From Populus alba (taxonomy: Eukaryota; Streptophyta; Magnoliopsida; Malpighiales; Salicaceae): a DNA stretch of 64,000 bases. Shown in pieces: positions 12,680 through 25,700 of the stretch (its first letter is position 1; each line of letters starts with the position of its first letter). A model generated the notes under the pieces. It was not told the origin of the DNA. It searched no databases and was given only the letters and a program-made list of their open reading frames with translations. The stretch lies in assembly GCF_005239225.2 (NCBI RefSeq), contig NC_133299.1:8250967-8314966 (forward strand), given 5' to 3'. Both the position numbers and the translations under genes were made by a program.

Positions 12680-13620
12680 TTGTAATTAATTTAAAGATTT
12701 AATAAATTAATATATCCAAAAACAAGGTTTTTTTTTCACACGAGCAAACAACAAGCTATTTTTTCTTTTTTAAAAAAAAATTAGGGCAACAAATGACTTG
12801 TATCATACATTAATGTTTTCTAGGTCACCTTTGGTGATTAAAAAATTAGGAGCCAAGTTTTTTCAACCTCAAAAACTCAATTTGAAAGTGAGTTTCTTAC
12901 TAAAAAACTTAAGAACACCACCATAAAATCTTCTATAATTCACTTACAACCATAAAAATATCCCAAAATCACTTAAAAATATATAAATCAATCGAATAAA
13001 AAAACTTTAAATGAACTCCAATCTATCTTTTCTAATATTTTTATAGAAAAACCAATCATTATAAACTTTTTTCATCGAATAAAATTCATTAACACTGAAT
13101 TTGGCCATTTTAATTACTTGAATGTGGCCAACAAATAACTTTATCTTTTTTCTGTTATTTTTTAGTGATTTTTTTCTTTTTTTATCAAATTCGGGATTGA
13201 AAAATAAATAAAATGAATTTTTGGATAAAAAATACAATTTTAAAAACTACAAAGAGTAAAAAAGTAAATAAAGAAAGATAGAAAGAGGAATGCCAAAAAA
13301 CTTTACCGAGTGAACTTGAAATTGATGATGGGGATTTCTTTGTTTAGACTTTGGTTTGCTTTTTGTTGAATTCATTTTTCCTTTTAACATATTATAAGAA
13401 ATTGGTCTATTAAAGTCTGGAATTGAAAAAAATAGCTTAAGAATGAAAATGAAAAAATACAATGTGAAAAGAAGAAGGGGTTGATGATGGTTCTAGAAGT
13501 CATTAAATAAATAAATACTACCCCATTATATTTTTTATTCAGACCAAACCAAACCACGATGAACCGCACCACTTAAGTCGTCTATTACGGAGATAGATCA
13601 TCATTAAGGTTATTCTATTC
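12680..13620. other. AT-rich intergenic DNA upstream of APX
   Basis: No recognisable gene. Minus-strand open frames at 13007-13572 are Phe/Lys-rich chance frames in AT-rich DNA. A 'tacgtggca' motif at about 13622-13630, 245 bases before the APX start codon, resembles an ACGTGG (ABRE/G-box) core. It is a short motif and only suggestive. Confidence 0.35.
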
Positions 13621-13835
13621 ATACGTGGCAATATCTCATTGGAAGCTCAGTTTCAACTAACAATAATTTGTTCCAGCATGATCTGAGCCGTGCAAAGACA
13701 GCCGGCCCACGCACAGCCACGACTACTTGGCAGAAAAGTCCAACGACTAAATTAAGGTGAAGGCCAGAAATTCGTGTCTTGAATAACCATCGCTATATCT
13801 TCTTCCCTTCGTCACTGGCTGGCAGTGAGCTAGAA

Positions 13836-13857
13836 AGAAAGAAAGAAAGAAAGAGGA
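13836..13857 (+). repeat. (GAAA)n in APX 5' UTR
   Basis: A short GAAA microsatellite ending 17 bases before the APX start codon, so almost certainly transcribed as 5' UTR. Its length is likely variable between alleles. Confidence 0.6.
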
Positions 13858-13874
13858 AGATCACCATTTTCATC

Positions 13875-16776
13875 ATGGGCAAGTGCTACCCTACAGTGAG
13901 CGAAGAGTATCAGAAGGCAGTGGAGAAATGCAAGAGAAAGCTCAGAGGACTCATCGCTGAAAAACACTGCGCTCCCCTCATGCTCCGATTAGCGTAAGAC
14001 TACCCCCCCTCTGATTGTTTTATTTTCCTTCCTTTTTGATAGTGGTAACTGTTTTAAGTATTTATGGGGTTTTATATTCTCTGTTGTTGTTGATGATGTA
14101 GATGGCACTCTGCTGGCACTTTTGATGTGACTACCAAGACAGGAGGGCCATTTGGGACGATCAGACACCCAGATGAGCTTGCTCATGGAGCTAACAATGG
14201 TCTTGATATTGCTGTCAGGCTTTTGGAACCCCTCAAAGAGCAGTTCCCCAACTTGTCTTATGCTGACTTCTACCAAGTAATGTTTTCCCTGCCTTAATTT
14301 GATTTATATATTAATAATAGTGTTTTTATTTTATTTTATTCATGATTGAGACTTTTTTGTGTGTTTGATTGTCCTCACAGTTAGCTGGTGTTGTTGCTGT
14401 TGAAGTTACTGGAGGGCCTGAGGTTCCTTTTCACCCTGGGAGACCAGTTAAGTGATCAGATCTCCTCTTGATAGTTCATTCTTTATCAGTTCTTTTTCAT
14501 AAGTGGTGGTGTTTTTTTCATCGTTATTCTGTGCCTGATATCGAAGTTCCTTTTTTTCTAGGGAAAATATAAATAATGTCCAAACTCCAAAGTACATATA
14601 TTTTGATCAGTTTATAGGATCAATCTCTAGATTTGTGCTGTAGGATCTTTTGGTGGCCTGATGGTTTCTTTTTTATCTGAAGATCACAACTTTGAACTCA
14701 TAGTGAATGCAACAAGTTTGGTTGAGTTTGATTACTTTGTAGGTCATTCAGGTAATAGATAGTATAGGAAAAAGAAAATCTATGGAGGAGGAAGTGCTCT
14801 GGATTTAAGAGCTTTCACCTACTGCTGCATTATAAGGCTAACCTGCAACGCATGCACTGTTTTTTTTGGATGAATTTTGAAATTCGGGTTCAGTGGACAG
14901 ATATAATTTAGTTGTTTAGTGATATCAGTCCTTACCGTCAAGGTAAATTGACTACTCTTGTACTTGTTTGCTTTGACTAAAGATTAGGTTGAGTTTAGCA
15001 TGAACTAAATTGTAGAAGCTCTGTCCATCTGCGACCAAATGAAAGTGATGTGGATCTCAGGTTAACCTGTGACCAAATTGTCAAAGCTAAGTTCCGCCAA
15101 CTTCTTAAATGTATTAGTTAGCTTGAAAACATGGTTCATTATGCTAGGTGGTGACTGGCCAAGTGTGTTAGAGACAATGGACTTGAACAATGATGATATG
15201 GCTGACTTGTACTGCTATCGATTAAAGCTGTTGTTCAGAGTTGGAGTGAACAGTGCGGTCATATGGCACAATTAGATACCATCTATTTGAATGCCATTGA
15301 CTGCTGTTGTTCCTGATACCTAGAAATATTTTGCACTTTTCCTTGATTGCTTTTGTAGCTTTGGTGGGATGCTAAGGGGGCCATTCAAATGAAGAAGAGC
15401 TTATTATTTGTTGGGATATCATTGCAAATTGCAGTATATATTTCAAAGCTGTTTGCAATACTTTGAGCAGTCTGGTATGAATTTTTGTAGATTTGTAGAG
15501 ATAGGAAGCAGTATGTCAGAAAGAAATATAGCGATGCAGATTTTGATGTAATTTTTGTAGATTTGTAGAGATAGGAAGCAATATGTCAGAAAGAAATATA
15601 GCGATGCAGATTTTGATGTGATTAGCTGCCTTTTTCAGAATTTATGCTTCAGTTCTTAGATGATAGTACTAATCAACCTTGCATTTATTCAGGACAAGTC
15701 TGATCCACCTCCAGAAGGTCGCTTGCCTGATGCAACCAAAGGTTTGTTCAAGTTGAAAACCGAAGGAAATCACTATAATTTTGTAATTATGTTTCAAGTG
15801 GATTTCCTAATCTTTTTCTATCGCTTCAGGTTCAGACCATTTAAGGGATGTCTTTGGCCATATGGGTCTCAGTGACAAAGATATTGTTGCCCTATCCGGT
15901 GGTCACACTCTGGTCTGTTCAAAGAACATGGAATTTCTCTGCTGGTTTCTTTTTGATTGTTGCTCATTTTGTACGATTTAAGTGAATAATTGTCTTATTC
16001 TTTTTATTGATGTTAATCATTGGTTTTTGAATATATATATTTACAGGGAAGGTGCCACAAGGAGCGTTCTGGATTTGAGGGACCCTGGACCCCCAACCCT
16101 CTTGTTTTCGACAACTCCTATTTCAAGTAAGATACATTCAGCTCCAGAGATGTTTTTTATTGATATAATTTTGTCAAGAATTCAAGTTATAGTGCATGAT
16201 TTTTCTATGCTGTAATCGTCTCACCAACTGGTGTTTTACATATGCTTTTATCCCCACAATCTTATACTGAATCATTTGTTAAAAAAGAAGAAGATGCTAT
16301 CAAATAACCAATGCGAATTTTGATTCTGTTAAACAGGGAACTCCTCAGTGGAGAGAAAGAAGGTCTTATCCAGCTCCCGTCAGATAAAACCCTTCTGGAG
16401 GATCCAGTCTTCCGCCCCCTTGTTGAAAAATATGCTGCAGTGAGTAGACACTCATTTCTTTTCGATATTAGCCTATAGATTTTCTAAAGTTGACCTTGGA
16501 TGGAAATTCCCCCCATCAACTTGACTATAACACTAAAGTGGAATTATCTAACTTTGACGTCATGGTGGCTTATCTTTAGGATGAGGATGCCTTCTTTGCA
16601 GATTATGCTGAAGCTCATATGAAGCTCTCAGAGCTTGGGTAAGTAAAAAGCAACTTTCAACTTCTGTACTACTCTCTTTAACCATTTGCCTTGTCCATAT
16701 GGTTTTGGTGTCTCTGATCTTCCTCTAAAATCGGTCACTGCTGCAATTGCATTTCAGGTTTGCCGAGGCATATTGA
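13875..16776 (+). CDS. APX: cytosolic L-ascorbate peroxidase
   Basis: Reduces H2O2 to water with ascorbate in the cytosol (glutathione-ascorbate cycle). Nine exons: 13875-13993, 14102-14276, 14381-14446, 15693-15741, 15830-15912, 16047-16126, 16337-16439, 16580-16638 and 16758-16776. All introns are GT-AG. The exons sum to 753 nt, giving 250 aa, the normal length of cytosolic APX. Visible active-site residues in pea APX numbering: Arg38, Trp41 and His42 in 'LRLAWHSAG', proximal haem ligand His163 in 'SGGHTLGRCH', ascorbate-binding Lys30 and Arg172, Trp179 in 'GPW', and Asp208. There is no transit peptide, membrane anchor or peroxisomal tail, and it ends in 'GFAEAY'. The start follows a (GAAA)n tract in the 5' UTR. 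It most resembles Arabidopsis APX1/APX2; its position next to an HCF152-like gene favours correspondence to At3g09640 (APX2). Confidence 0.95.
15481..15620 (+). repeat. 70-bp tandem duplication in APX intron 3
   Basis: Positions 15481-15550 and 15551-15620 are consecutive copies of a 70-bp unit that differ only at unit position 31 (g/a) and position 70 (a/g). Near-identity means a recent duplication. It lies inside the 1.25-kb third intron, about 70 bases before the exon 4 acceptor. Confidence 0.95.
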
Positions 16777-17031
16777 GGACTGGAAGTAGGCCCATGCAGC
16801 TGCTGTTGTGTGTCTTATTGCCGGAGGCTGGTCTATTTTCATAGTTATTTTTTAGACTAGATAAGATATATGAATTGTGTGAAGATGGGAATGTTGTTGG
16901 TCCATATTTGTGTGTTTCTGGGTTCTGTGGGATTGTAAGCAAGCTGCCTTATATGTAGTACTGGAAGATGGAATTGTAAAGCTTTGTGTTGGTCCTCTGA
17001 GTTTTAAACTAGCCAGCTTTATGGTTTGGCC

Positions 17032-17037
17032 AATAAA
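17032..17037 (+). terminator. APX polyadenylation signal
   Basis: A canonical AATAAA lies 256 bases after the APX stop codon, a reasonable 3' UTR length. The stretch between stop and signal has no coding features. Confidence 0.5.
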
Positions 17038-17109
17038 GTATGGTAGTTGCCATTCATGGATCATAATTTTGCATTTACTTTGCTACATGGATTTCAGATA
17101 AAACAAGTG

Positions 17110-18865
17110 GGTGTTACAAGCAACCTGTCAAAAACTTAAATTCTTGATTTGGTCCCCAGCACAGACCCGTTCAGGTAATTGTTTGGTTCGATTCTTTCGA
17201 GCCTTTTTTTCACAGCATGGCCTAGGTGCTCAAGCAATATCGCTTGCTGTAGCATTTCACTGAGGGCAGGAAAAGGAAAGGTTTGTAAGGCAGGGCTTGT
17301 TGCTCTGATAGACAAAATGATCTCTTGATGCAGATGAACTAACTATTAAAGCTAAACAAAATTCTACTTCTGTTTGAGTAATTGAGCACAATTATCTTTT
17401 TTAAAATAAGTTTATTAGCTATGAAATACATGAATTGAGGTGATAATTTTGTTATGATAGAAAAAATTTATGAATTTAGGTTTCAACAAATTAATTTAAT
17501 GAATTTAGGTTTTTGTTGATTATGTTATCATTAAAATTTTGTGTATAAACTATCTTAATTAACCCAACAAAATCAACAAATTATTTTGTTGTGCTATTTG
17601 ACATAATGTCTGGTGATTTTAAAATATTTTACTTTTATGGTGTAATCATTGTCAGTATCAGTAACAATATCATTTATAATAAAAGAAGCCATGAGTTTTT
17701 AATTGTTATATTAGATATGTTTTTTAATGAGCTATTTAAAATATTATATGATCTATTTTACTAGAATATACTTGAAATAGAAGTTGAAATTACTTGAATG
17801 GTGTTGTGAATTGGAGCTAGTGAAGTTTGTTATGTCAACATAACAATCTATAGTAATAAAAATATGCATTCAATGTTTAGATTTGTGAGCATTAATGAGA
17901 TTAATTTGCTATAGCTCAATTTTAATAGTAGATCTAAACAATAAAACTCTTTTAGCATGAGGTTTATCTAGATTCCAAGTAACTTTTAAAAAATCACACA
18001 TGCATCATGAGCAATTGATCATTTAGGTTAGGTTGCAATGTAAAGAGATAAATATCGGTAGAAGAAATTGTTAATATAAAGTCTTAGTTGAGTATGATAT
18101 TTGTTTCATATTACTATGAAAAATCTAAATCAAGTAACAATGAAAATGATTATCATATTGATAGAGTTGAGGTTATTGTGTTAATTAAGCCTATAAATTA
18201 ATACATGATATTTAATACTTCTAAATTTAAAGTTGTTAATAACATGATTAACATAGATGAAATAATTAAATTAATAATCGTTGGCATTTAGGATTATCTT
18301 GCTAACGAATCTTTCTTGAAATTTTCAACAATCACGGATGCTCCTAGCAAATCAATGATTTTAGGCCGCAGGATTGGATTGAGGAGAGGAACATGAAGGT
18401 TGCTTTGTGTGTGGATGGGGTGAAGAAACATACAGGTGAAGGCTTGAAGCTCAAGTTCAATTTGGATAGAACAAACATACAACAAAATTAGGATTGGATT
18501 CAAGTTAGCATTTAATTTGAATTTGATTCCAAACAAGGTGTTAGTATTTAATTTTTTGAGTTTGTGTTTTGTATTGATATCCTGTTGTCCTCATGTGTAA
18601 TTTCACATGAAGAAAAGAATTACATAATAAAAAAATTATAGGAAAGAATATAAGTCAAGCAGTCCAATGGAATATACAAGTCAAGTCAATGCCACTGCTA
18701 CCTTAGATGCTCAGTCACAATTCCGTGATAAATTAGGTTTCTCAACATCTTCCATCAACATAAATTTTAAATTAAAAAAAAATAAATATTAACGGTAATT
18801 TCTAGTCCCATGTGTCCACCTTCAATAATTAAGAAAAAACAAGTAAATGGCCTTAAACTAAGCTC
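17110..18865. other. AT-rich intergenic DNA
   Basis: No recognisable gene or conserved repeat. The minus-strand open frame at 18294-18536 has no domain I recognise. Confidence 0.4.
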
Positions 18866-19290
18866 ATTAGAGAGGTTGTTTGTTTGTTTTTTTTTTTTTT
18901 TTAAATATATTTAAAAAAAAAACTTAAAGAATTTATCTTTAAAGGTTTGAAATTATTTTAACATGTTGATATTAAAAATATATTTTTTTAATATATTTTC
19001 AAACAAAAAACACTTTAAAAAAATAACCGTTATTATATAACACCAGATAGGATTAAAACACTGTTTAGGAACGCGGTATAAAACGATGTTCTACAAAAAT
19101 TCAATTTTTTTTGCTAAAAATTAATTAATTTTTTATATCTTTTAGATCGTTTTGATGCGCTCTTTCTCAAAAGTAATTTTTAAAAAATTAAAAAAAATTA
19201 TTTTAATATATTTTAATATAAAAAGCATTTTAAAAAATCACCACAACCACACTTTCTAAACATGAATTAACACCAAACAAGATTAAAGAA
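18866..19290. mobile_element. two adjoining MITE-like elements
   Basis: Two copies of the same class of short non-autonomous repeat. The second, about 19060-19275, begins 'ctgtttaggaacgcggta', contains a 'gatcgttttgatgcgct' motif and an 'attattttaatatatttt' block, and ends in 'caaccacac' plus 'ctaaacat'. These are the usual outer motifs of a very common Populus repeat. The first (18866-19055) has a matching 'ttattttaacatgttgatatt' block. Ends are approximate. Confidence 0.55.
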
Positions 19291-19631
19291 GATTTCATCT
19301 ACCAGGGAACCAATAATTTATTAAAAAACTAAAATCCAGTTTTTATACACACTTTTAAGGGATTTTCTGCATCTGATGAGGTTGGAGAAGTCATTTAGTG
19401 AACGATTTCCTGAAATTAAATACAAACCGTCCCTACAAAAACAGTTCATTATAAATCGCCACCCGGAATCATTTCAACCTATCTTTAATCACGAACTTAA
19501 TTATTGGTATATTCTATAGAGACTATAAATACAAATACCTGTACATGCTCCGGCGAGCAGCTATGTTGTAACGTTTGACTCCACGATCCCAGGCCGGCCC
19601 AAGTGATAAATCAAAAGGGCATCGGAAAACG

Positions 19632-19656
19632 GGGAGAGAGAGAGAGAGAGAGAGAG
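19632..19656. repeat. (GA)n microsatellite
   Basis: About 12 uninterrupted GA units in intergenic DNA. Confidence 0.9.
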
Positions 19657-20121
19657 ATTCCATGATTCTTTTTGTAAAGATATGACAAAGCTATGCTTTG
19701 ATGAAAGGGCCGGTAGGCCTTGAACACCTCCATAAAGACACCTTGTTGAAGGTTTGCTAAAGTAAGTACATAATCAACGCGGTGGAGGTACACGGGGTTT
19801 CCTTTTCAGACCACCATGAATGATACAAATCTTAAAAACTTGGAACAAATTGCTTTTTTGGATAAATTATAGAGATTTCAAAGGTTATAATGAGATAGTG
19901 ACATTGAATTCAGAGATGAAGTCCCCATCCAAATCAAAAGGAAAGCAAAGGAGAGGGAAGATACTCAAGATCATAGCTTATTTTATTTAATTTTCATGAG
20001 GAGTTTGTCTTTAATTTAGTGGATATATAGATATTAAATTATTTAACAGTTGTGGCTTTTATCTTTTGGATTCCAAGGTTGTTTTAAGGTAACATCTGAG
20101 GTTAATTTTTTATCATATAAA

Positions 20122-20125
<4 letters not shown>

Positions 20126-20173
<48 letters not shown>

Positions 20174-20360
20174 TACGAAGGATTAAGAAAACAAATCGAA
20201 CTCATGGAGAAAGCAACGTCTGCTAAGTCCCCTTTAAGGATAGATAGCAAGTCAAATCAAGGATGTGAAGGAGTATTTAATTTTGGTACAAAGAATAAAG
20301 AAAACAAAGGTAACATATGTTTTTCTTAAGTTTTTTATTTCTTAAAAAATATATAAAAAT

Positions 20361-20398
<38 letters not shown>
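20126..20398. repeat. paired (AT)n microsatellites with a repeated flank
   Basis: Two AT tracts, 20126-20170 and 20363-20398. Directly after the first, and again at about 20283, there is a related ~27-bp flank ('ttggtac.aag.at.aagaaa', imperfect), so the block looks like an old local duplication. Confidence 0.7.
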
Positions 20399-20401
<3 letters not shown>

Positions 20402-20994
20402 TACAAATAAACGCAACCATAGATTTTCCCTATCTAGTGTAAGAATTTCTTATCCAGCGAGATTTTTTCTTTAGCTAGGGATTCCTTGACAAGAAAGCAA
20501 TAAAGTTGGTATAAGCTTTATAAGTAGAGATTAGTATTACGAGAAAGTTTAAGCTTTTAACCCCAATAGTCAAAGAAGACTCGTGATTGAAGCCTTTATT
20601 TTTTATTTTTTATTTTTAATTAATATGGATGTACGAGTCAACTTGTACGTATTTCAATTAATTTAATGGGTCTTGAAATTAACAATCATGTAAGTTTTCA
20701 ATAATTATCATATTAGCTATCATAAGACTCCAACTTGAGATTACAAGGGAAATAAACTTTTTGATCTCAAACTTTTATTATTGAGCCACCTATTAAATAA
20801 TTAAATAATTGAAGTCTTTCTCTTTTAACCTGTTTAGTAGTAGAAGAATCTTTCTTTTTATAGACTATTGAGATATATGTATTTAGAGATTTATGGCTGT
20901 AGGCAATGTTGGTTTTACCCTATACATGTCTTTATTTTATGTTATTGTTTTGTCTGAGTGTGGTAGCAAAGTTTTGGTTTATCACAATAAGAAA

Positions 20995-22260
20995 GAGTTG
21001 TAAATATTTTATTTTAAAATGTTTTTTTATTAAGAAATATATTAAAATAATATTTATTTTATTTTTTAAAATTTATTTTTTGATATCAACATATCAAAAC
21101 AATTCAAAAATAATAAAAAACATTAATCAGAAACAAAAACAAAAATCAAAATTTTCCAGAAACATTGATTGAATGCACTTCTAAACACATCCTACTTCAG
21201 GGGTGTTTGAGTGTGTATTTGTTTTAGAAATAGAAGTTGAGTTTTGGGTATGAATCCATCAGAAAACCTAAAAAAAATAAGAAAAATTAGTTTTTGTGGT
21301 TAAGTTTTATGCATGATTGAGTTGTACCCAACTACAACCTCAACCATAAAAGCTAAAACAAGAATGTGGTTGCGGTTATTTTTTACAGTGTTTTTTACTT
21401 GAAAATGCATTAAAATAATAATTTTTTATTTTTTAAAAAATATTTTTGATATCAACACATTAAAAATAATCTAAAAAACTAAAAAAATATTAATTTAAAG
21501 AAAAAAATAAAAATAAATTAAATTATTTTTTAAATATTTTTAAAATATAAAATTAAATAATATATTTTTTTAAAATACGAAGTTAATTGAGATTTGTGCA
21601 CGATAGTTTGTAGCGTCACAAACCCAACAATGAATATTGTTGAAGCCTCGAAGACGACAAATGAGAGATTATTATGTTGTGGAAAACTTTTGTTTGAGGT
21701 GGGGAAACATGAAGAAAAGAAGATTTGTGATTTGTGATTTGAAAATTGAAGACTTTGAAGATTCAACAAATCCAAATTTATTTTAATGCGCGATGTAAAA
21801 ATTAAATTTTAAAAATAAAAAATTAATATATTTTTAAATAAAAAAACTTTTAAAAATAACTAAATCATTGTCTCAAATGACGTGGAGGTAGCTATGAGGT
21901 GTTTGTCCAAAAAACACATTTATTTCTCTAAATGGCGTGAGATCAGGGGAGGAAGAAGATGTAACAGTGATGTGACTTGAGGTGGCAAAGGAATAATGAT
22001 GGCCCCTCTTGTCTTTTTATGACTTGTTTAGAAATGTTTTTTCATAAAATTATTTTTTATATTAAAATAATATTTTATATATTTTTTATTTTTTTAAATT
22101 AACACATCAAAATAATCCAAAATATATAAATAAAATTATTTTTTTTTAAAATAAATTTTAATTTTTTTAAAAATATAGATTGTCAGTGTTTAATAAAATT
22201 ATTTAAAATAAAAAAAATTATTTTTTTTTCAAGAAACAAAGCTGTAAAAAAAAAAAAAAA
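20995..22260. repeat. cluster of MITE-like AT-rich repeats
   Basis: At least three copies (about 20995-21200, 21215-21500 and 22025-22230) of an AT-rich non-coding unit. They share 'attaaaataatattt', a 'ttgatatcaacacat' core or a degraded form of it ('aattaacacatc' in the last), and 'aaaataatc', flanked by 'gtgtttg' or 'cttctaaacac'. They belong to the same broad class as 18866-19290. The open frame at 21530-21775 is not supported as a gene. Confidence 0.5.
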
Positions 22261-22477
22261 AACCTCCCACTTGACCCTTTCAACCCAACCCTCGAAGCCT
22301 TTCTTGTCAGAACAAGAGTCTAAATTAACCACATAAAGCCACTTTTAGGGTCCCCACATGGCCATCTCTCCACTTCACTTGCCACCATTCCCAAAGTGAA
22401 AGTGAAAAAAGCAGAGAGATGCCAACATGTTCTATGATTCTATGACCAAAGCACCATAGGACTCTTACCCTCTTCCT

Positions 22478-22500
22478 CTCTCTCGCTCTCTCTCTCTCTC
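22478..22500 (+). repeat. pyrimidine (CT)n tract upstream of the receptor kinase
   Basis: A TCTC-rich tract about 270 bases before the receptor kinase start codon and just upstream of the TATA-like box. CT-rich patches are common in plant core promoters and 5' UTRs. Confidence 0.6.
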
Positions 22501-22599
22501 CAAATCATTCACTTTCACATTCACACACATTCACATTCACACTCATTCTCAAAACATACCGCTACAAGACACCACCATTTCTTTTTCTTTGTATGGCAC

Positions 22600-22608
22600 T
22601 ATAAAATA
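22600..22608 (+). promoter_or_regulatory. TATA-box candidate of the receptor kinase
   Basis: 'TATAAAATA' lies 159 bases before the start codon. This would place the transcription start near 22635 and give a 5' UTR of about 130 nt. Support is the motif and spacing only. Confidence 0.4.
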
Positions 22609-22766
22609 ATTCAAAGAGAACCTCTGCCTTTTGTTTTTTGAATCCCTGTAAAGAGCAGAGTGGCTCTTCTCTCCTTTATTGTTTTGTTCTGTTGTTTCTT
22701 TATCTGGCTTTGCCATCTTTTTTTATTTTTATGGGCTTCTGATCTAACTCAGTTGGTCGAGAGAAC

Positions 22767-25700
22767 ATGAGGTCTTGGCTTCTGCTTCTTTTCTCTCTTC
22801 TTCTTTTCTTTCACGCCTCCTCTGCTCAACCGGGTACCTCTCTCCCCCTCTCTCAGCGTAATTTTTTTTTTTGATGTGCTATGTAACATACATGTGTAGT
22901 GTTGTTGTATAAGCATCACTGTACCTACATACTTGACTCAACGTTTTCATTTGTTTTTGTTGTTGATTGCTATGCTCTTCTTGATTCTCTTGAAGATGAG
23001 ATTCAAAGACGCAAATTTTATAGAGCTATAAGGTTAAGAAGAAGAAATAAAATGGAAAAGAAAAGAGCTTTCTTTTTCTTTGTCTAGTGTTTTTTTTTTT
23101 CTACATACCGTATACAGGAATGGAATTTGATAGATTTTTTGGTTAGCGACTGGCAAACAAAGAAATTTATGTGGGGTTTTAGTTTTGATGCATTAAATTT
23201 TTTGACAAAGCAGCAGCAATTCATAAACTATTTATAGTTTTGATTAAAAATATATATATATTTATGGCTGGGAGACTTAAATCTTCTTGTTTCTATGTCG
23301 TGTCTAGAAGACTAGAATCTTTTCTAATTGGTAAAGTGTTTTCTAATTGCCTGTATTTGGAGTTGTTAGATGAAAATCACACCCAACCACCAAGGCAATA
23401 AAATTAAAGTAGCAAAATCTGGGGAGTTTTAGTCCAAGTTAGAGACATTAGTTGCTTAATTACACGAGTGAGCCGCCCATTTGGTATATACAAGGCTGAG
23501 TTCTTTGAGTATGGGCAACTTTTATTGGTTGCATCTTCACAGAGATGCTACAACTAGCAACGTAGCTGGCACATGAAAATGTAATCAATACTTGAAAAAT
23601 GCTTAATTCAATTCTTCCAGTTGTTTGCTTGAATAAGATGTTATGACATGCATGCACACATGTTAGCCTGGGAGGTGAAATAGCAAAATATTGACCAGAA
23701 TCCCCTCTCCCCGCACTGCATTTGCTTGCTTGTGCGTGTTTCTGGCATGAAAATCCTGTTTCTGTATTCGGACAACAATGTGATTTTCTTTTTATAACCT
23801 AATAATGTGAATATGCTTGAACTAAAACAGGTTTTCTGAGTTTGGACTGTGGTGGCCCAGCAAACTTCACTGATGCACTTGGACTATCATGGACTTCAGA
23901 TGTTAATTTTATTTACGGAGAAGTAGCAAGCATATCAGTTGCAAATGAGACACGGAAGCAATACACTACAGTGAGACATTTCCCTGCAGATTCCAGGAAG
24001 TACTGTTATAGATTGGATGTTACAAGTAGGACAAGATACCTTTTACGGGCAACATTCTTGTATGGTGACTTTGACAACAATAATGTCTATCCAAAATTTG
24101 ACATATCTGTTGGGCCAACTCATTGGTCTACCATTGTCATTTCTGATGCTAATACCATAGAATCTATAGAGCTAATATTTCTAGCTTCAAGTTCTTCTAT
24201 CAGTGTATGCCTATCCAATGCTACAACTGGGCAGCCGTTCATATCTACCCTTGAGCTCCGACAATTCAATGGTTCAGTTTATTTTACAGCATATGAAAAC
24301 CAGTTTTATCTCAGCGTGTCTGCCAGAATCAATTTTGGTGCCGATAGTGTGGATCCGGTTAGGTATGCTCTAAATATCTGGTTCAAGATGCAACATGCTG
24401 TAATTTTTACTGATGTACATTTATCTGAATGCCTTTTCAAGCAACATCTGCTTATAATTCAAGAGAGATAGAGAATAAAAAAACACATTAAATTGTACAA
24501 ACTTAAATGATACACAGAAATACCTCTATTCCTCATAGTTGAAATACTTTATCTCTCAAATTTGTTGCTGCTTTAAGAGTAATATATCAATTTTTCCTTT
24601 AGACATACACGCGTGCGCGCATCAAATAATTTAACTTCTTTTTTCCCAGGTATCCTGATGACCCTTATGATAGAATATGGGAGTCAGACTCTGTGAAGAA
24701 AGCGAATTATCTAGTTGATGTTGCTGCTGGTACCAAGAAAGTTTCAACTGACATGCCAATCAACGTCAACATTGATGAAAGGCCTCCTGAGAAAGTGATG
24801 CAAACAGCTGTAGTTGGCACAAATGGGTCACTCACGTATCGGTTGAATTTGGATGGTTTTCCCGGTTTTGGGTGGGCTTGCACATACTTCGCTGAAATTG
24901 AAGATCTGGATCCCACTGAGTCCAGAAAATTCAGGCTGGTACTCCCAGGGTACCCTGAGATGAGCAAAGCTATTGTCAATATTGAAGAAAATGCTCAAGG
25001 AAAATACCGTCTCTATGAACCTGGATATACCAACCTATCCCTACCCTTTGTATTATCTTTTAGATTTGGAAAGACTTATGATTCTTCCAGGGGACCACTT
25101 CTGAATGCTATGGAGATAAGCAAGTATCTTGAGAAAAATGATGGTTCTCTAGATGGTTAGTAGAACAATATTCGTTGCATGCACTCCTATAATTTTGACT
25201 GTGAACTTTAGCTGAAGACCTGAAATCTTGGTGTTTTAAACTGTGTTTGAAGCATAAGTTCTGTTAATTTGACTTTGGCATTTTCCATGAAGCAGATTAT
25301 CTAGCACATCACATGTTAATTTGAAAACTTGAAACCTAAAGTGCATCTGATACTAAATTTGCATGAGGTGCAGGAGATTTTATTTCTGGTGTGATTTTAC
25401 TCTACTCAACAGCAGATTGGGCACAAGAAGGTGGTGACCCATGCGTGCCAGTTCCATGGTCATGGGTGCAGTGCAACTCCGAAGCAAGGCCAAGGATTGT
25501 TAAGCTGTAATGATTTATCTCTTTTATGATTTTATTTTATGCATTTTCAGATCCATTCCTTCATTTATCCAAGTTAAGCCCCTCACAATGTATGAAGAGA
25601 ATCTTGCATTCATATGGTTGAAATAACTTCTGTGTACCTGGTTTGGCAGCTCCTTGTCTAGCAAGAATTTGTCTGGGAGTGTTCCTTCAGACTTGACAAA

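Noticed and set aside
24606..24622. Z-DNA-like 'cgcgtgcgcgc' in receptor kinase intron 2
   Set aside because: Short alternating purine-pyrimidine tract with no sign of function.
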